From assembly GCA_963738305.1 (NCBI GenBank), contig CAVTVU010000003.1:124001-188000 (forward strand): 64,000 bases of DNA, written 5' to 3'. The stretch comes from JBBRHQ01 sp963738305 (GTDB taxonomy: Bacteria > Actinomycetota > Thermoleophilia > Solirubrobacterales > 70-9). The notes under the pieces are model-generated. The model made no database searches. It saw only the letters and a list, made by a program, of their open reading frames with translations, and had not been told where the DNA came from. Position numbers and translations under genes: made by a program. Positions 28,098 to 36,823 of this stretch are shown here, in pieces; within the stretch, counting starts at the first letter, position 1, and each line of letters opens with the position of its first letter.

Positions 28098-31000
28098 ATG
28101 AAGTGCCCCTCATGTGGCAACGAGAACCGGGAGGGGGCGACGTTCTGCGACTCGTGCGGGACGAGGCTCGCTCCGGCCCAGGCTGACGGCGCCACCGGCG
28201 CCGAGTCGGCGTCGTCCGCCCCCGGCCCCCTTCCCGACGACATACCGCGCCAGGTCGCCGGGCATCTGGAGATGGTCGGCTTCATCGGCCGCGGTGGGCG
28301 GAAGGACGTCTTCCTCGCCCGCGACCTATCCGAGTCCGGTCGCGAGGTGGCGGTAGCCCTATTCGACACTGCGGGGCTCGGCGAGACCGCCCTCGCCAGG
28401 GCGCGGCGCGAGATGCAGTCGATGGAGCGCCTCGGCGAGCACCCCCATCTGGTCCCCGTCTATGAGACCGGGGAGCAGGACGGGCGGGCCTTCATCGTCA
28501 GCTTCTACATGGCCGGCGGGGACGTCAAGGGCAGGCTCGCGGCAGCCGACGGCGCAGGCCTGGAGGTATCCGAGGCGATTCGGATCGGGATCGACGTTTG
28601 CCGGGCGCTCGAGCATGCCCATCACTGCGGGATCGTCCACCGGGACCTGAAGCCGGCCAACGTCTGGCTCGAGGGCGACGGCCGCGCCCGCCTCGGCGAC
28701 TTCGGCCTCGCCACCGACCCGGGCCGGGGCGGCGGGCTGGTCGGGACCGTCAACTACCTCCCGCCCGAACAGGCCCTCGGTCGGACCACGGGGCCGCGAT
28801 CCGACCTCTACTCGCTGGGCGCCGTGCTCTACGAGATGGTCTGCGGGCAGCCGCCCTTCACCGGAGGGGAGGCTGTGGCGATCATCGGCCAGCACCTCAG
28901 CACCGAACCGGTCGCGCCGTCCCGCCTCAACGCCGATGTGCCTCCGGAGCTGGACCGGCTGATCACCGAGTTGCTGGCAAAGTCGCCCCAGGACCGACCC
29001 GACTCCGCTGCGGTTGTGCGCGAGCGCCTCGAGGCGATCCGGGACGCACCGCCCCCGGCCGACGACGCGAGTCGCCCCAGCGAGAACCCGCTCGAGAGCC
29101 TCGCCGGCGGCGTCTTCGTCGGCCGCGAGGCGGAGCTGTCGGAGCTGCGCGGCGCCGCCGATGAGGCGCTCGGGGGGCGCGCCCACCTCGTGCTGCTGGC
29201 CGGCGAGCCGGGGATCGGCAAGACGCGGACCGCCGAGGAGGTGGCGACCTACGCCCGCGTCCGCGGAGCGAACGTCCACTGGGGCCGCTGCCTCGAAGGC
29301 GAGGGCGCCCCTCCGTTCTGGCCGTGGGTGCAGGCGATCCGCTCCTACGTGCGCGAGGCCGACCCGGTAGCTCTCGCCTGGGAGATGGGCGCTGGCGCGT
29401 CAGAGATTGCCCGTGTCGTGCCCGAGGTGGCTGAGCGCGTCGGCGACGCGACGTCGGAGTTGGGGGAGGACGAGCAGTCGCGCTTCCGCTTCTTCGATGC
29501 GATCGCGACCTTCCTCGGCAACGCCTCCGCCTCGCGGCCGCTGGTCGTCGTCCTCGATGACCTGCACTGGGCCGACGAGCCGTCGCTCCTGCTGCTCGAG
29601 TTCATCGCCCGCGGGCTCTCGGACTCCTCGCTGCTCCTGATCGGCACCTACCGCGACGTCGAGCTGGGTCGCCACCACCCGCTCTCGCGGGTCCTCGGCG
29701 AGCTCTCGGGGCTGGATCGCTGCTGCCGGGTGCTGCTGCGCGGCCTGTCGGAGGCGGAGATCGCCAACTATGTCGAGCGCTCTGCAGGGACCGCCGCCCC
29801 TCCCGAGCTGGTCGCCGACGTGTGCCGCCAGACCGAGGGCAACCCCTTCTTCGTCGGCGAGGTGGTGCGCCTGCTGGCCAGCGAGGGCGCGCTCGAGGGA
29901 ACCGGAGAGCGGCTGCTGATCCCGCAGGGCGTCCGCGACGTGGTCGGCCGGCGGCTCGACCGCCTCTCCGGGGATGCGAACGAGGCGCTGCGCAGCGCCG
30001 CCGCGATCGGGCGCGACTTCGACGAGGAGGCGCTGGCTCGGATCGCCGGACTGGAGCGGCCCGCCCTGGAAGCGGCGCTGGAGGAGGCGGTGGGCGCCCA
30101 GTTCCTCGACCCCCCGCGCGGGGACGGCCGCTACCGCTTCGCCCACGCCCTGGTCCGCGAGACGCTGTATGAGGAGTTGAGCGCCGCCCAGCGCCCGGCG
30201 CTCCACAGCCGGATCGCGACCACGCTGGAGGAGCTCTACGCCGCCGAGCCGGGGCGGACCTCGCGCCGCCTGGCCGAGCTTGCCCACCACTTCAACGAGG
30301 CGGCCGGAGCTGGCGACCCGCAGAAGGCCGTCGACTACGCGGAGCGGGCTGGCGACCAGGCCAGCGGCCAGCTCGGCTACGAGGAGGCTGCGGACCACTA
30401 CGGTCGCGCCCTGGAGGCGGGCGAGATCGCCGGCATCGACCGCCGCCGGCGCTGCCTGCTGCTGCTTCAGCTCGGCGAAGCGAGGATGAGGGGAGGGCAC
30501 CTGGGCGAGGCGAGGCAGACGATGGAGAGCGCCGCGGAGGAGGCCGCGCGGCTCGGCGATCCCGAGCTGATGACCCGCTCGGCGGTCGGCATCTCGTTCA
30601 CCGCCGAGGTCGGGGGGTTCGACGAGAAGATGGCGGAGGTGCTGGAGGCGGCGCTGGAGGCAGTCGGCCCCGGCGACAGCCCGCCGCGGGCGATCCTCCT
30701 CTCCTGGCTCGCCCAGGACTACTACTGGGTGGACCCCCAGGGGCGCTGCGCCGAACTCCACAAGGAGGCGATCGAGATGGCGCGGCGGCTGGGCGACGAG
30801 GGGACCCTCGCGCACGCCCTCAGCCGGGCCAACTTCGTCGACCCCACCCCGGAGGCCGCCCGCAAAGGGGTCGAGACGAACACCGAGGTGATCGGGTTGG
30901 CGCGCAAGCTCGGCGACCGCGAGCTGGAGGTCCGTTCGCACGTGCTGCGGCTCAACAACCACCTCGCCCTCGGCGACATACCCGCGGTCGACCGCGACCT

Positions 31001-32435
31001 CGACACCTACGTGCGGCTGGCGAGCGAGCTTCGCCAGCCCACCTTCCTCTGGCACATCCCGATCCTGCGGGGAATGCGGGCGATGATCGACGGCCGCTTC
31101 GAGGAGGCCGAGGAGCTGGCGCTGGAAGCGCGGGCCGGCGGCGAGCGGGCGGGTGAGCCTCTGGCCCAGCAGTTCTTCGCGATCCAGGCGCTGACCATCT
31201 ACCGCCAGCAGGGGCGGCTGGCCGAGGTTGCCGACACCGTCACAGGGCTGGCCAGGCGCTACCCGGCGGTTCGGGCCTGGGGCGTCGCCAAGGCGGCCAT
31301 CCTCGGAGATCTGGGGCGGCTCGACGAGGCCCGGGCGGAGTTCGAGCACCTGGCCGCGGGCGACTTCGCCGGCATCCCCCAGGACGCCCAGTGGGCGATC
31401 TCCAACGCGCTGCTGATCGACGCCGCCTTCGCGCTCGGCGACGCCGAGCGCGCGCGCTTCCTGCGGGAGCGCCTCGAGCCCTACCGGGGGCTGGTCGTGG
31501 TCGCCGGACGCTCGGCCGCCGCCCGCGGCCCGGTCGCTCGCTATCTCGGGCTGGCCGCCGAGGTCGCGGGCGAGCCCGAGACCGCGATCGCCGACTACGA
31601 GGAGGCGATCGCGATGTCGCGGCGGATGGGGGACCGGCCGTTCACCGCCGAGTCCTCGATCGAGCTGGCGCGGGTGCTGCTGGCCCGCAGCGCCGCGGGC
31701 GATGCAGAGCGCGCCGCCGGGCTCCTCGACGGCTCGCTCGACGCCGCCCAGAGGCTGCGGATGGCGGGTACCTCGGAGCGGGCCCTGGCACTGAAGCTCG
31801 AGGCGCAGGGCATCAGCGGGATCGACGTCGAGGACACGATCGACGACGTGATCGGGGCGGTCGAGCAGGAGCGACCCGACGTCCGCTCCTACGCCGCCCC
31901 CGACGGCAGCGTCACCATCCTCTTCAGCGACATCGAGAGCTCGACCGCGATGACCGAGCGTCTCGGCGACGAGCGCTGGCTCGGCGTCCTGCGCGACCAC
32001 AACGCGGTCTTCCGCGAGAAGCTGGGGGCCTTCGACGGCTACGAGGTGAAGAACCAGGGGGACGGCTTCATGCTCGTCTTCCCCAGCCCGGCGGGGGCTC
32101 TGCGATGCGCGATCGAGGTGCAGCGCGCCTTCGAGGAGCGGGCCGCCGAGCGGCCCGACGAGCGGATCCGCGTCCGCATCGGCCTCCACAGCGGCGAGGC
32201 GATCGCCGAGGAGGGCGACTTCTTCGGCCGCAACGTGATCCTCGCGGCGCGGATCGCCGCCCAGGCGCGAGGCGGGGAGATCCTCGTCTCCGAGGCGCTG
32301 CGCGACCAGTGCGGGGGCGAGGAGGGGATCGCCTTCGGCGAGTCCCGGGAGCTGGAGCTGAAGGGCCTGGCGGGGACCCACACGGTCTTCCAGGCCGAGT
32401 GGCAGCGGCGCGGCGCCGCGATGAGCGGCGTCTGA
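28098..32435 (+). CDS. Zinc-ribbon / Ser-Thr kinase / AAA ATPase / TPR / class III adenylate cyclase fusion
   Basis: 1445 residues in one frame. Order: zinc ribbon with two CxxC pairs (1-25); protein kinase (~55-310) with HRDLKPAN (Asp183) and DFG (201-203); AAA/NACHT-like ATPase from ~340 with P-loop GEPGIGKT (~370) and Walker B-like DDLHWADE (~487); TPR-like helices ~730-1230; cyclase domain ~1268-1445 with FSDIESST and GDGF metal Asp residues. The usual kinase Lys of VAVK is Ala87, while Lys69 sits in the glycine loop (GRGGRKDVF), a WNK-like arrangement. Likely a cytoplasmic signal integrator making cAMP; the input is unknown. Confidence 0.9.
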   Translation: MKCPSCGNENREGATFCDSCGTRLAPAQADGATGAESASSAPGPLPDDIPRQVAGHLEMVGFIGRGGRKDVFLARDLSESGREVAVALFDTAGLGETALARARREMQSMERLGEHPHLVPVYETGEQDGRAFIVSFYMAGGDVKGRLAAADGAGLEVSEAIRIGIDVCRALEHAHHCGIVHRDLKPANVWLEGDGRARLGDFGLATDPGRGGGLVGTVNYLPPEQALGRTTGPRSDLYSLGAVLYEMVCGQPPFTGGEAVAIIGQHLSTEPVAPSRLNADVPPELDRLITELLAKSPQDRPDSAAVVRERLEAIRDAPPPADDASRPSENPLESLAGGVFVGREAELSELRGAADEALGGRAHLVLLAGEPGIGKTRTAEEVATYARVRGANVHWGRCLEGEGAPPFWPWVQAIRSYVREADPVALAWEMGAGASEIARVVPEVAERVGDATSELGEDEQSRFRFFDAIATFLGNASASRPLVVVLDDLHWADEPSLLLLEFIARGLSDSSLLLIGTYRDVELGRHHPLSRVLGELSGLDRCCRVLLRGLSEAEIANYVERSAGTAAPPELVADVCRQTEGNPFFVGEVVRLLASEGALEGTGERLLIPQGVRDVVGRRLDRLSGDANEALRSAAAIGRDFDEEALARIAGLERPALEAALEEAVGAQFLDPPRGDGRYRFAHALVRETLYEELSAAQRPALHSRIATTLEELYAAEPGRTSRRLAELAHHFNEAAGAGDPQKAVDYAERAGDQASGQLGYEEAADHYGRALEAGEIAGIDRRRRCLLLLQLGEARMRGGHLGEARQTMESAAEEAARLGDPELMTRSAVGISFTAEVGGFDEKMAEVLEAALEAVGPGDSPPRAILLSWLAQDYYWVDPQGRCAELHKEAIEMARRLGDEGTLAHALSRANFVDPTPEAARKGVETNTEVIGLARKLGDRELEVRSHVLRLNNHLALGDIPAVDRDLDTYVRLASELRQPTFLWHIPILRGMRAMIDGRFEEAEELALEARAGGERAGEPLAQQFFAIQALTIYRQQGRLAEVADTVTGLARRYPAVRAWGVAKAAILGDLGRLDEARAEFEHLAAGDFAGIPQDAQWAISNALLIDAAFALGDAERARFLRERLEPYRGLVVVAGRSAAARGPVARYLGLAAEVAGEPETAIADYEEAIAMSRRMGDRPFTAESSIELARVLLARSAAGDAERAAGLLDGSLDAAQRLRMAGTSERALALKLEAQGISGIDVEDTIDDVIGAVEQERPDVRSYAAPDGSVTILFSDIESSTAMTERLGDERWLGVLRDHNAVFREKLGAFDGYEVKNQGDGFMLVFPSPAGALRCAIEVQRAFEERAAERPDERIRVRIGLHSGEAIAEEGDFFGRNVILAARIAAQARGGEILVSEALRDQCGGEEGIAFGESRELELKGLAGTHTVFQAEWQRRGAAMSGV

Positions 32436-32501
32436 ACAGGCTCGACGAACCTCCGAGCGGCGCCTCGACAAACGCCCGGACCGGGTTTAGGATTGTCGGT
32501 C

Positions 32502-33833
32502 GTGGCTCGTCGTGCTCTGTTGTTGGTGGGGATGGTGGCGCTGATCCTGGTCGTCCCTGCGCTCGCCGCCGCCAAGCCGCACCGGCCCGGGGCGCTCGAC
32601 CCGAGCTTCGGGCCGAAGGGCAGCGACTTCCATGCCGGCGCCATTGGCGACACCCTGCTGCCGGACGGCTTCGACAACTTCGCAGGGATGGCCTTCGACT
32701 CCAGCGGCCGGATCCTCCTCGGCGGCGACACGACCGCGCCGGCCGGCAGCGACTTCGTCGTCGGCCGGTTGAGCAAGAACGGCCGCTTCGATCAGAGCTT
32801 CGGGGCTCCCGCGACACACCTCGCGGTGGGCGATGTCGACGGTGGCAGCGACGACGACGCGCAGGACATCGCCGCCGGTCCCAACGGCACCGCATACGTC
32901 GCCACCGACACCGATTCCGGCGGCACCAACCGATTCGGGGTCTCCAGGATCACCTCCAGCGGCTTCTTCGACAACGGCTTTGACGGTGACGGCCGCACCA
33001 CGACGGCGATCGGGGTCGGCGCGAGCCCCGGTGCGATCACGGTCCAGCGCAACGGGAGGGCGGTGGTGGCCGGCCAGGCGACGATCGGCACCAAGGAAAA
33101 CCTGGCGGTGGTCCGCTACCTGGCCAATGGGAATCCCGATCCGTCCTTCGGCGGCGGGGACGGGATCGCGGTCAGCCCGATCGGGCAGGGATTCGTCGTC
33201 TTCGACGTGAAGGTCCAGGGGGACGGCAAGATCGTCGTCGCCGGAGGTACGCAGGTGGGTGGCCCGGGGTCCGTCAGGGCCACGTTGGTCCGCTACCGGC
33301 CCAACGGCACGCTCGACCCGAGTTTCGGCAGCGGAGGGGTGGCGAAGCTGCGGGTGGGCAAGTTCGCCGTCGCCTTCGGCGTCGCCCTCGCGGCCCGCGG
33401 CAAGCTGGTCCTGGTCGGCGTCTCGCAGGAGAAGATCACCGGCTTCGCCGCCAGGCTGACCCGGGCCGGGAAGCGCGACCACAGCTTCGGCAACGGGGAC
33501 GGCTTGGTGCGCTCCCGGTTCGGGCAGGGCTTCAGCTACGTCACCGACGTCGCCGTGCAGCGAAACGGAAAGATCGTCCTGGCCGGCTTCGGCGGCGACA
33601 TCACCGGCGTCCCGGGCGGGATGCTGGCGGCGAGGTTGACGCAGAAGGGAACGCTCGACCGGACCTTCGGCAATCGCGGCTCGAAGCTGTTCCTACTCGG
33701 GGCCACCAAGTTCGCCCGCGTCAGGGTCGGGATCCAGCGCAGCGGGCGGATCGTCGTCGGCGGCGCCTTCTCGGTCTTCGGCACGGACGGGTTCCTCGCG
33801 GTCCGCCTCATCGGCGACCGCGTGAGGAAGTAG
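32502..33833 (+). CDS. Secreted delta-60 repeat protein (copy 1)
   Basis: About 443 residues from GTG 32502; a TTG 9 bp earlier is also possible. A signal peptide (ARRALLLVGMVALILVVPALAAA) is followed by seven or so repeats of the delta-60 type: LDPSFG...GVA or -V, then a strand ending KIVVAGG or RIVVGGA. Such repeats form beta-propeller or solenoid folds in exported proteins of unknown role. The next gene is a paralogue 7 bp downstream, so the two are co-transcribed. Confidence 0.8.
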   Translation: MARRALLLVGMVALILVVPALAAAKPHRPGALDPSFGPKGSDFHAGAIGDTLLPDGFDNFAGMAFDSSGRILLGGDTTAPAGSDFVVGRLSKNGRFDQSFGAPATHLAVGDVDGGSDDDAQDIAAGPNGTAYVATDTDSGGTNRFGVSRITSSGFFDNGFDGDGRTTTAIGVGASPGAITVQRNGRAVVAGQATIGTKENLAVVRYLANGNPDPSFGGGDGIAVSPIGQGFVVFDVKVQGDGKIVVAGGTQVGGPGSVRATLVRYRPNGTLDPSFGSGGVAKLRVGKFAVAFGVALAARGKLVLVGVSQEKITGFAARLTRAGKRDHSFGNGDGLVRSRFGQGFSYVTDVAVQRNGKIVLAGFGGDITGVPGGMLAARLTQKGTLDRTFGNRGSKLFLLGATKFARVRVGIQRSGRIVVGGAFSVFGTDGFLAVRLIGDRVRK

Positions 33834-33840
33834 GTCGCGG

Positions 33841-35154
33841 GTGCGGCGCCGCCTGCTCCCGATCCTGGCCGGTGCGGTGCTGGCCGCTTCCTTCCTGGCG
33901 CAACCCGCCGGCGCGAGGCCGCGGCCGGGAACGCTGGACAGGAGCTTCGGTAGCGGCAAGGCCCCCTCGTTAGGGGTGATCGGGGGCGGCATCTTCGGGA
34001 ATGGGGTGGAGGACTTCGCCGGACTCGCGTTGACTCCGGCTGGGCGTATCGTCCTCGCCGGGGACACGGACACCGGGACCGATCTCGACTACGCGCTGGC
34101 GGCCCTTCGACCCAACGGAAGGTTCGACTCAGGCTTCGGCGACCCTCCCGATCACGTGGTCGTGGACGGGATCTCCGGCGACGACCTGGTCAACGCCGTG
34201 GCATCTGCACCGGGCGGCCGCATCTACATCGCCGCCCGCAGCACCTCCGGGATGGATCGGTTCGGCATCGCCAGGTTCACTGCCAGCGGCGCCAAGGACG
34301 CCGGGTTCGGCGGCGGCACGACCACCACGACGATCGGCAACGACGCCGAACCGCGCGCGATCGCCGTGCAGAAGGATGGCAAGCCGGTGGTCGCTGGACG
34401 CGCGAACATCGGCGGCGTCAGCCAGATCGCCGTCGTCCGCTATCTGACGAGCGGTCTGCCCGATCCGGCCTTCGATGGCGACGGGATCGTGACGACGAAG
34501 ATCGGCAAGGATGCGGAGGCCCTCGACGTCGATGTCGCCCGCGACGGGCGGATCGTCGTCGCGGGCACTGACGTCCGCCCCAACAACACGAGCGAGGCCG
34601 TGATCCTCCGCTTCCGGCCAAACGGGTCGCTCGACCCGAGCTTTGGGAATGACGGGATCGCACGGCTGCGGATCGGAAACCGGGCAGCCGCGCTCGCCCT
34701 GGAGGTCGGCGCCAGGGGCAAGATCGTGGTCGCCGGACTGGGCGGCAACACACAGCGGCCATTCGTGGCGGGGCTCACGGCTAGTGGAAGACGGGACCAC
34801 TCCTTCGCCGGCCGCGACGGCTTGCTCAGGTCGAGCTTTCATCAAGGCTTCGCCTTCATCACGGACCTCGCCCTGCAGCGCAACGGCAAGATCGTCCTTG
34901 CCGGGGTCGGCGGCGACGTGCCGGGGGTGATCGGAGGGACCCTGGTCGCCAGGCTGCGGGGCAACGGCGCGCTCGACCGGCGCTTCGGGAATCGCGGCGC
35001 GCGGCTGTTCCTGCTCGGCGGGACCGGGAACTCCTTCGCCAGGCTCGCGATCCTCCCCGGCGGCAAGATCCTCGTCGCCGGCAAGCTGGCCATCTTCCCC
35101 GACACGACCGGCTTCTTCGCGGCGCGCCTCTTCGGCGACCCGGTGCGGCGCTAG
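33841..35154 (+). CDS. Secreted delta-60 repeat protein (copy 2)
   Basis: 437 residues from GTG 33841 with a signal peptide (RRRLLPILAGAVLAASFLAQPAGA). The repeats match those of copy 1 in phase and wording: PGTLDRSFGSG, GRIVLAGDTDTG, KIVVAGLGGN, LDRRFGNRGARLFLL. It arose by tandem gene duplication. Exported, probably cell-surface or released; no catalytic residues are evident. Confidence 0.8.
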   Translation: MRRRLLPILAGAVLAASFLAQPAGARPRPGTLDRSFGSGKAPSLGVIGGGIFGNGVEDFAGLALTPAGRIVLAGDTDTGTDLDYALAALRPNGRFDSGFGDPPDHVVVDGISGDDLVNAVASAPGGRIYIAARSTSGMDRFGIARFTASGAKDAGFGGGTTTTTIGNDAEPRAIAVQKDGKPVVAGRANIGGVSQIAVVRYLTSGLPDPAFDGDGIVTTKIGKDAEALDVDVARDGRIVVAGTDVRPNNTSEAVILRFRPNGSLDPSFGNDGIARLRIGNRAAALALEVGARGKIVVAGLGGNTQRPFVAGLTASGRRDHSFAGRDGLLRSSFHQGFAFITDLALQRNGKIVLAGVGGDVPGVIGGTLVARLRGNGALDRRFGNRGARLFLLGGTGNSFARLAILPGGKILVAGKLAIFPDTTGFFAARLFGDPVRR

Positions 35155-35186
35155 CGGGCTCGAGGCGCGTCGGATCGACCGGCGGC

Positions 35187-35942
35187 TCAGTACCTCTCGG
35201 CTGCAGCCTCAAGCGTCGCTCGCAGGCTCGCGTCCCGCAGGGGCTCGGCGTGCCCGGCGCAGACCGTGGCCGGGTCGAGCGCCGCCAGCTTGCGCAGCGA
35301 GTCCTTGGCTCGCTGGTGATTCCAGGCGAACGCGGGGTGGGGGACTGTGGCCTCGCCGGGGGGAAGCGGCCGCAGCCGGGCGGAGTCGACGAAGTAGACG
35401 GTGTCGCTGACGATCGCCAGGCGGTCGGACTCGCGCCAGAGGCCGATCAGGCCGGGGGCGTGACCGGGGAAGTCGATCACCTTGAAGCCCGCCACCTCGT
35501 CTCCCTCGGAGACGATGCCGTCGATCTGCACCGCGCCTCCGTCCCAGCGCTTCAGCAGGGTCGGGTAGATCCGGCGGATCGGCGCGACCTCGATCTGGGA
35601 GAGGTCCATGTAGGCGGGGATCGCGGCATCGCCCTCGGCGTCGGCGACCTCGTCGGGATGGCAGAAGACCGGCACTCCCATCGCCGCGGCGGTGCCGCGG
35701 TGGTCGGCATGGGCGTGCCCGAGGACGATCCGCTTGATCGGCCCCAGCCTCTCGGCGGCGGCCCGGTTGGCCTTGACCATCCCCCGCGTCCCGGCGTCGA
35801 ACTGGACGACTCCGCCGTCCTCGGCGAGGAAGTAGATGTTCATCCCGTGCCGGATGTCGCCGCGCAGGAGCCAGACGTCGTCGGCGACCTTTTCGAGGGT
35901 CGGGCGCCAGGGCGCTCTGCCGAGCAGTCTCTCTTCTGACAT
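35187..35942 (-). CDS. Metallo-beta-lactamase-fold hydrolase
   Basis: 251 residues. The zinc motif reads GHAHADHRG (HxHxDH), with further ligands in CHPDEV, DFPGHAPG (His of motif 4) and SDTVYF. The C-terminal HAEPL fits motif 5. No signal peptide, so it is cytoplasmic. General MBL family hydrolysing thioesters, lactones or similar; the substrate cannot be told. It converges on the delta-60 pair, 32 bp apart. Confidence 0.85.
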   Translation of the reverse strand: MSEERLLGRAPWRPTLEKVADDVWLLRGDIRHGMNIYFLAEDGGVVQFDAGTRGMVKANRAAAERLGPIKRIVLGHAHADHRGTAAAMGVPVFCHPDEVADAEGDAAIPAYMDLSQIEVAPIRRIYPTLLKRWDGGAVQIDGIVSEGDEVAGFKVIDFPGHAPGLIGLWRESDRLAIVSDTVYFVDSARLRPLPPGEATVPHPAFAWNHQRAKDSLRKLAALDPATVCAGHAEPLRDASLRATLEAAAERY

Positions 35943-36019
35943 GGCTTCCTTCCAGCGAGTTGCCGAGCGCGGGCAGTCTATTCCGCGGGGGACGCTCCCG
36001 CCCTCTCTAGGCTTGCGCC

Positions 36020-36169
36020 ATGCCGACGATCTGGAAAGTGGGGATGGCGGTCCTCGTGGCTTGCCTGCTCGCTTCGATCGTGATCGGCACGGTGCGCCTC
36101 GCCACCACCCAGACCGAGATCCTCGGCGCCGGCTTCAAGAGCTGGCACGGGACTCGCTTCCCGCGTTAG
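36020..36169 (+). CDS. Small single-span membrane protein
   Basis: 49 residues (MPTIWKVGMAVLVACLLAS...). One hydrophobic segment of ~20 residues is followed by a short polar tail ending SWHGTRFPR. Codon third positions are G/C as in neighbours, which supports coding. It lies ~43 bp before the universal stress gene. No family recognised and no strong ribosome-binding site seen. Confidence 0.5.
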   Translation: MPTIWKVGMAVLVACLLASIVIGTVRLATTQTEILGAGFKSWHGTRFPR

Positions 36170-36212
36170 TATCCGCCCCGCTCGAGGCACTCACGAAGGA
36201 GGGAAGGGCGAA

Positions 36213-36659
36213 GTGTTCGACCGCATCGTGGTTGGAACCGATGGCTCTGACACCGCGAGCGAGGCGGTGCGCCAGGCATCGGAGCTGGCGAAGATGACGG
36301 GTGGCCGGCTCGACGTCGTCAGCGCCTTCGAGCCGGTGCCGCGGCGCCGGGTGGAGGAGGAGCAGGGAGGCGCCCCGGGCGACGTCCAGCACTCCTTCCA
36401 CGAGCGCGAGGACGTCAACATCATCCTCGACCGAGCCGCCGCCGCCGCCAAGGGCGACGGGGTCGGGGATGTCGCCACCCATGCCCGCGAGGGAGACCCC
36501 GCCGACGCGATCCTCGACGTCGCCGAGGAGGTCAAGGCCGACCTGATAGTCGTCGGCAACAAGGGCATGACGGGTGCCCGCCGCTTCCTGCTCGGGAGCG
36601 TGCCGAACAAGGTCTCCCATCACGCGCCCTGCAGCGTGATCATCGTCCGCACCACGTAG
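36213..36659 (+). CDS. Universal stress protein (UspA family)
   Basis: 148 residues from GTG 36213, preceded by a strong GAAGGAGGGAA ribosome-binding site. The start FDRIVVGTDGSDTASEAV and the end VVGNKGMTGARRFLLGSVPNKV hold the ATP-binding GxxG-x9-G(S/T) pattern of ATP-binding Usp proteins. Cytoplasmic stress-adaptation protein. Confidence 0.92.
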   Translation: MFDRIVVGTDGSDTASEAVRQASELAKMTGGRLDVVSAFEPVPRRRVEEEQGGAPGDVQHSFHEREDVNIILDRAAAAAKGDGVGDVATHAREGDPADAILDVAEEVKADLIVVGNKGMTGARRFLLGSVPNKVSHHAPCSVIIVRTT

Positions 36660-36670
36660 CGGTCTGGCCC

Positions 36671-36761
36671 GCGGGTCCTGTCACGGGATGGGACCCACCA
36701 TTTGCCTGTGCTCGGCTAACACGTGCTCGGCAAATGGGTCCTCCCATCCCGTGCCACCCGC
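36671..36761. terminator. Very long imperfect inverted repeat
   Basis: The left arm 36671-36706 (GCGGGTCC...CACGGGATGG...CATTTGCC) pairs with the right arm 36729-36761 (GGCAAATGG...CCATCCCGTG...CCCGC). Arms are ~33-36 nt with small bulges. It lies between the convergent stops of the Usp and subtilase genes, so a bidirectional terminator is the simple reading. The length is unusual for that role. Confidence 0.6.
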
Positions 36762-36780
36762 GGGAGGGACCGCTACGTCA

Positions 36781-36823
36781 TCCGGCTCTGATCTAGCCGG
36801 CCGGATTTCCGGCTCTGATCTAG
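36781..36823. repeat. 16-bp direct repeat at the subtilase 3' end
   Basis: TCCGGCTCTGATCTAG occurs at 36781-36796 and 36808-36823. The second copy overlaps the subtilase stop codon. It looks like a short tandem duplication next to the long hairpin. Confidence 0.8.

Noticed and set aside
25747..28101. 784-residue plus-strand frame opposite the large membrane protein
   Set aside because: Arg/Gly/Asp-rich antisense shadow; the minus strand has clear membrane segments and a signal-like start.
29400..32471. 1023-residue minus-strand frame opposite the kinase-cyclase gene
   Set aside because: Antisense of well-conserved AAA/TPR/cyclase domains; no motif of its own.
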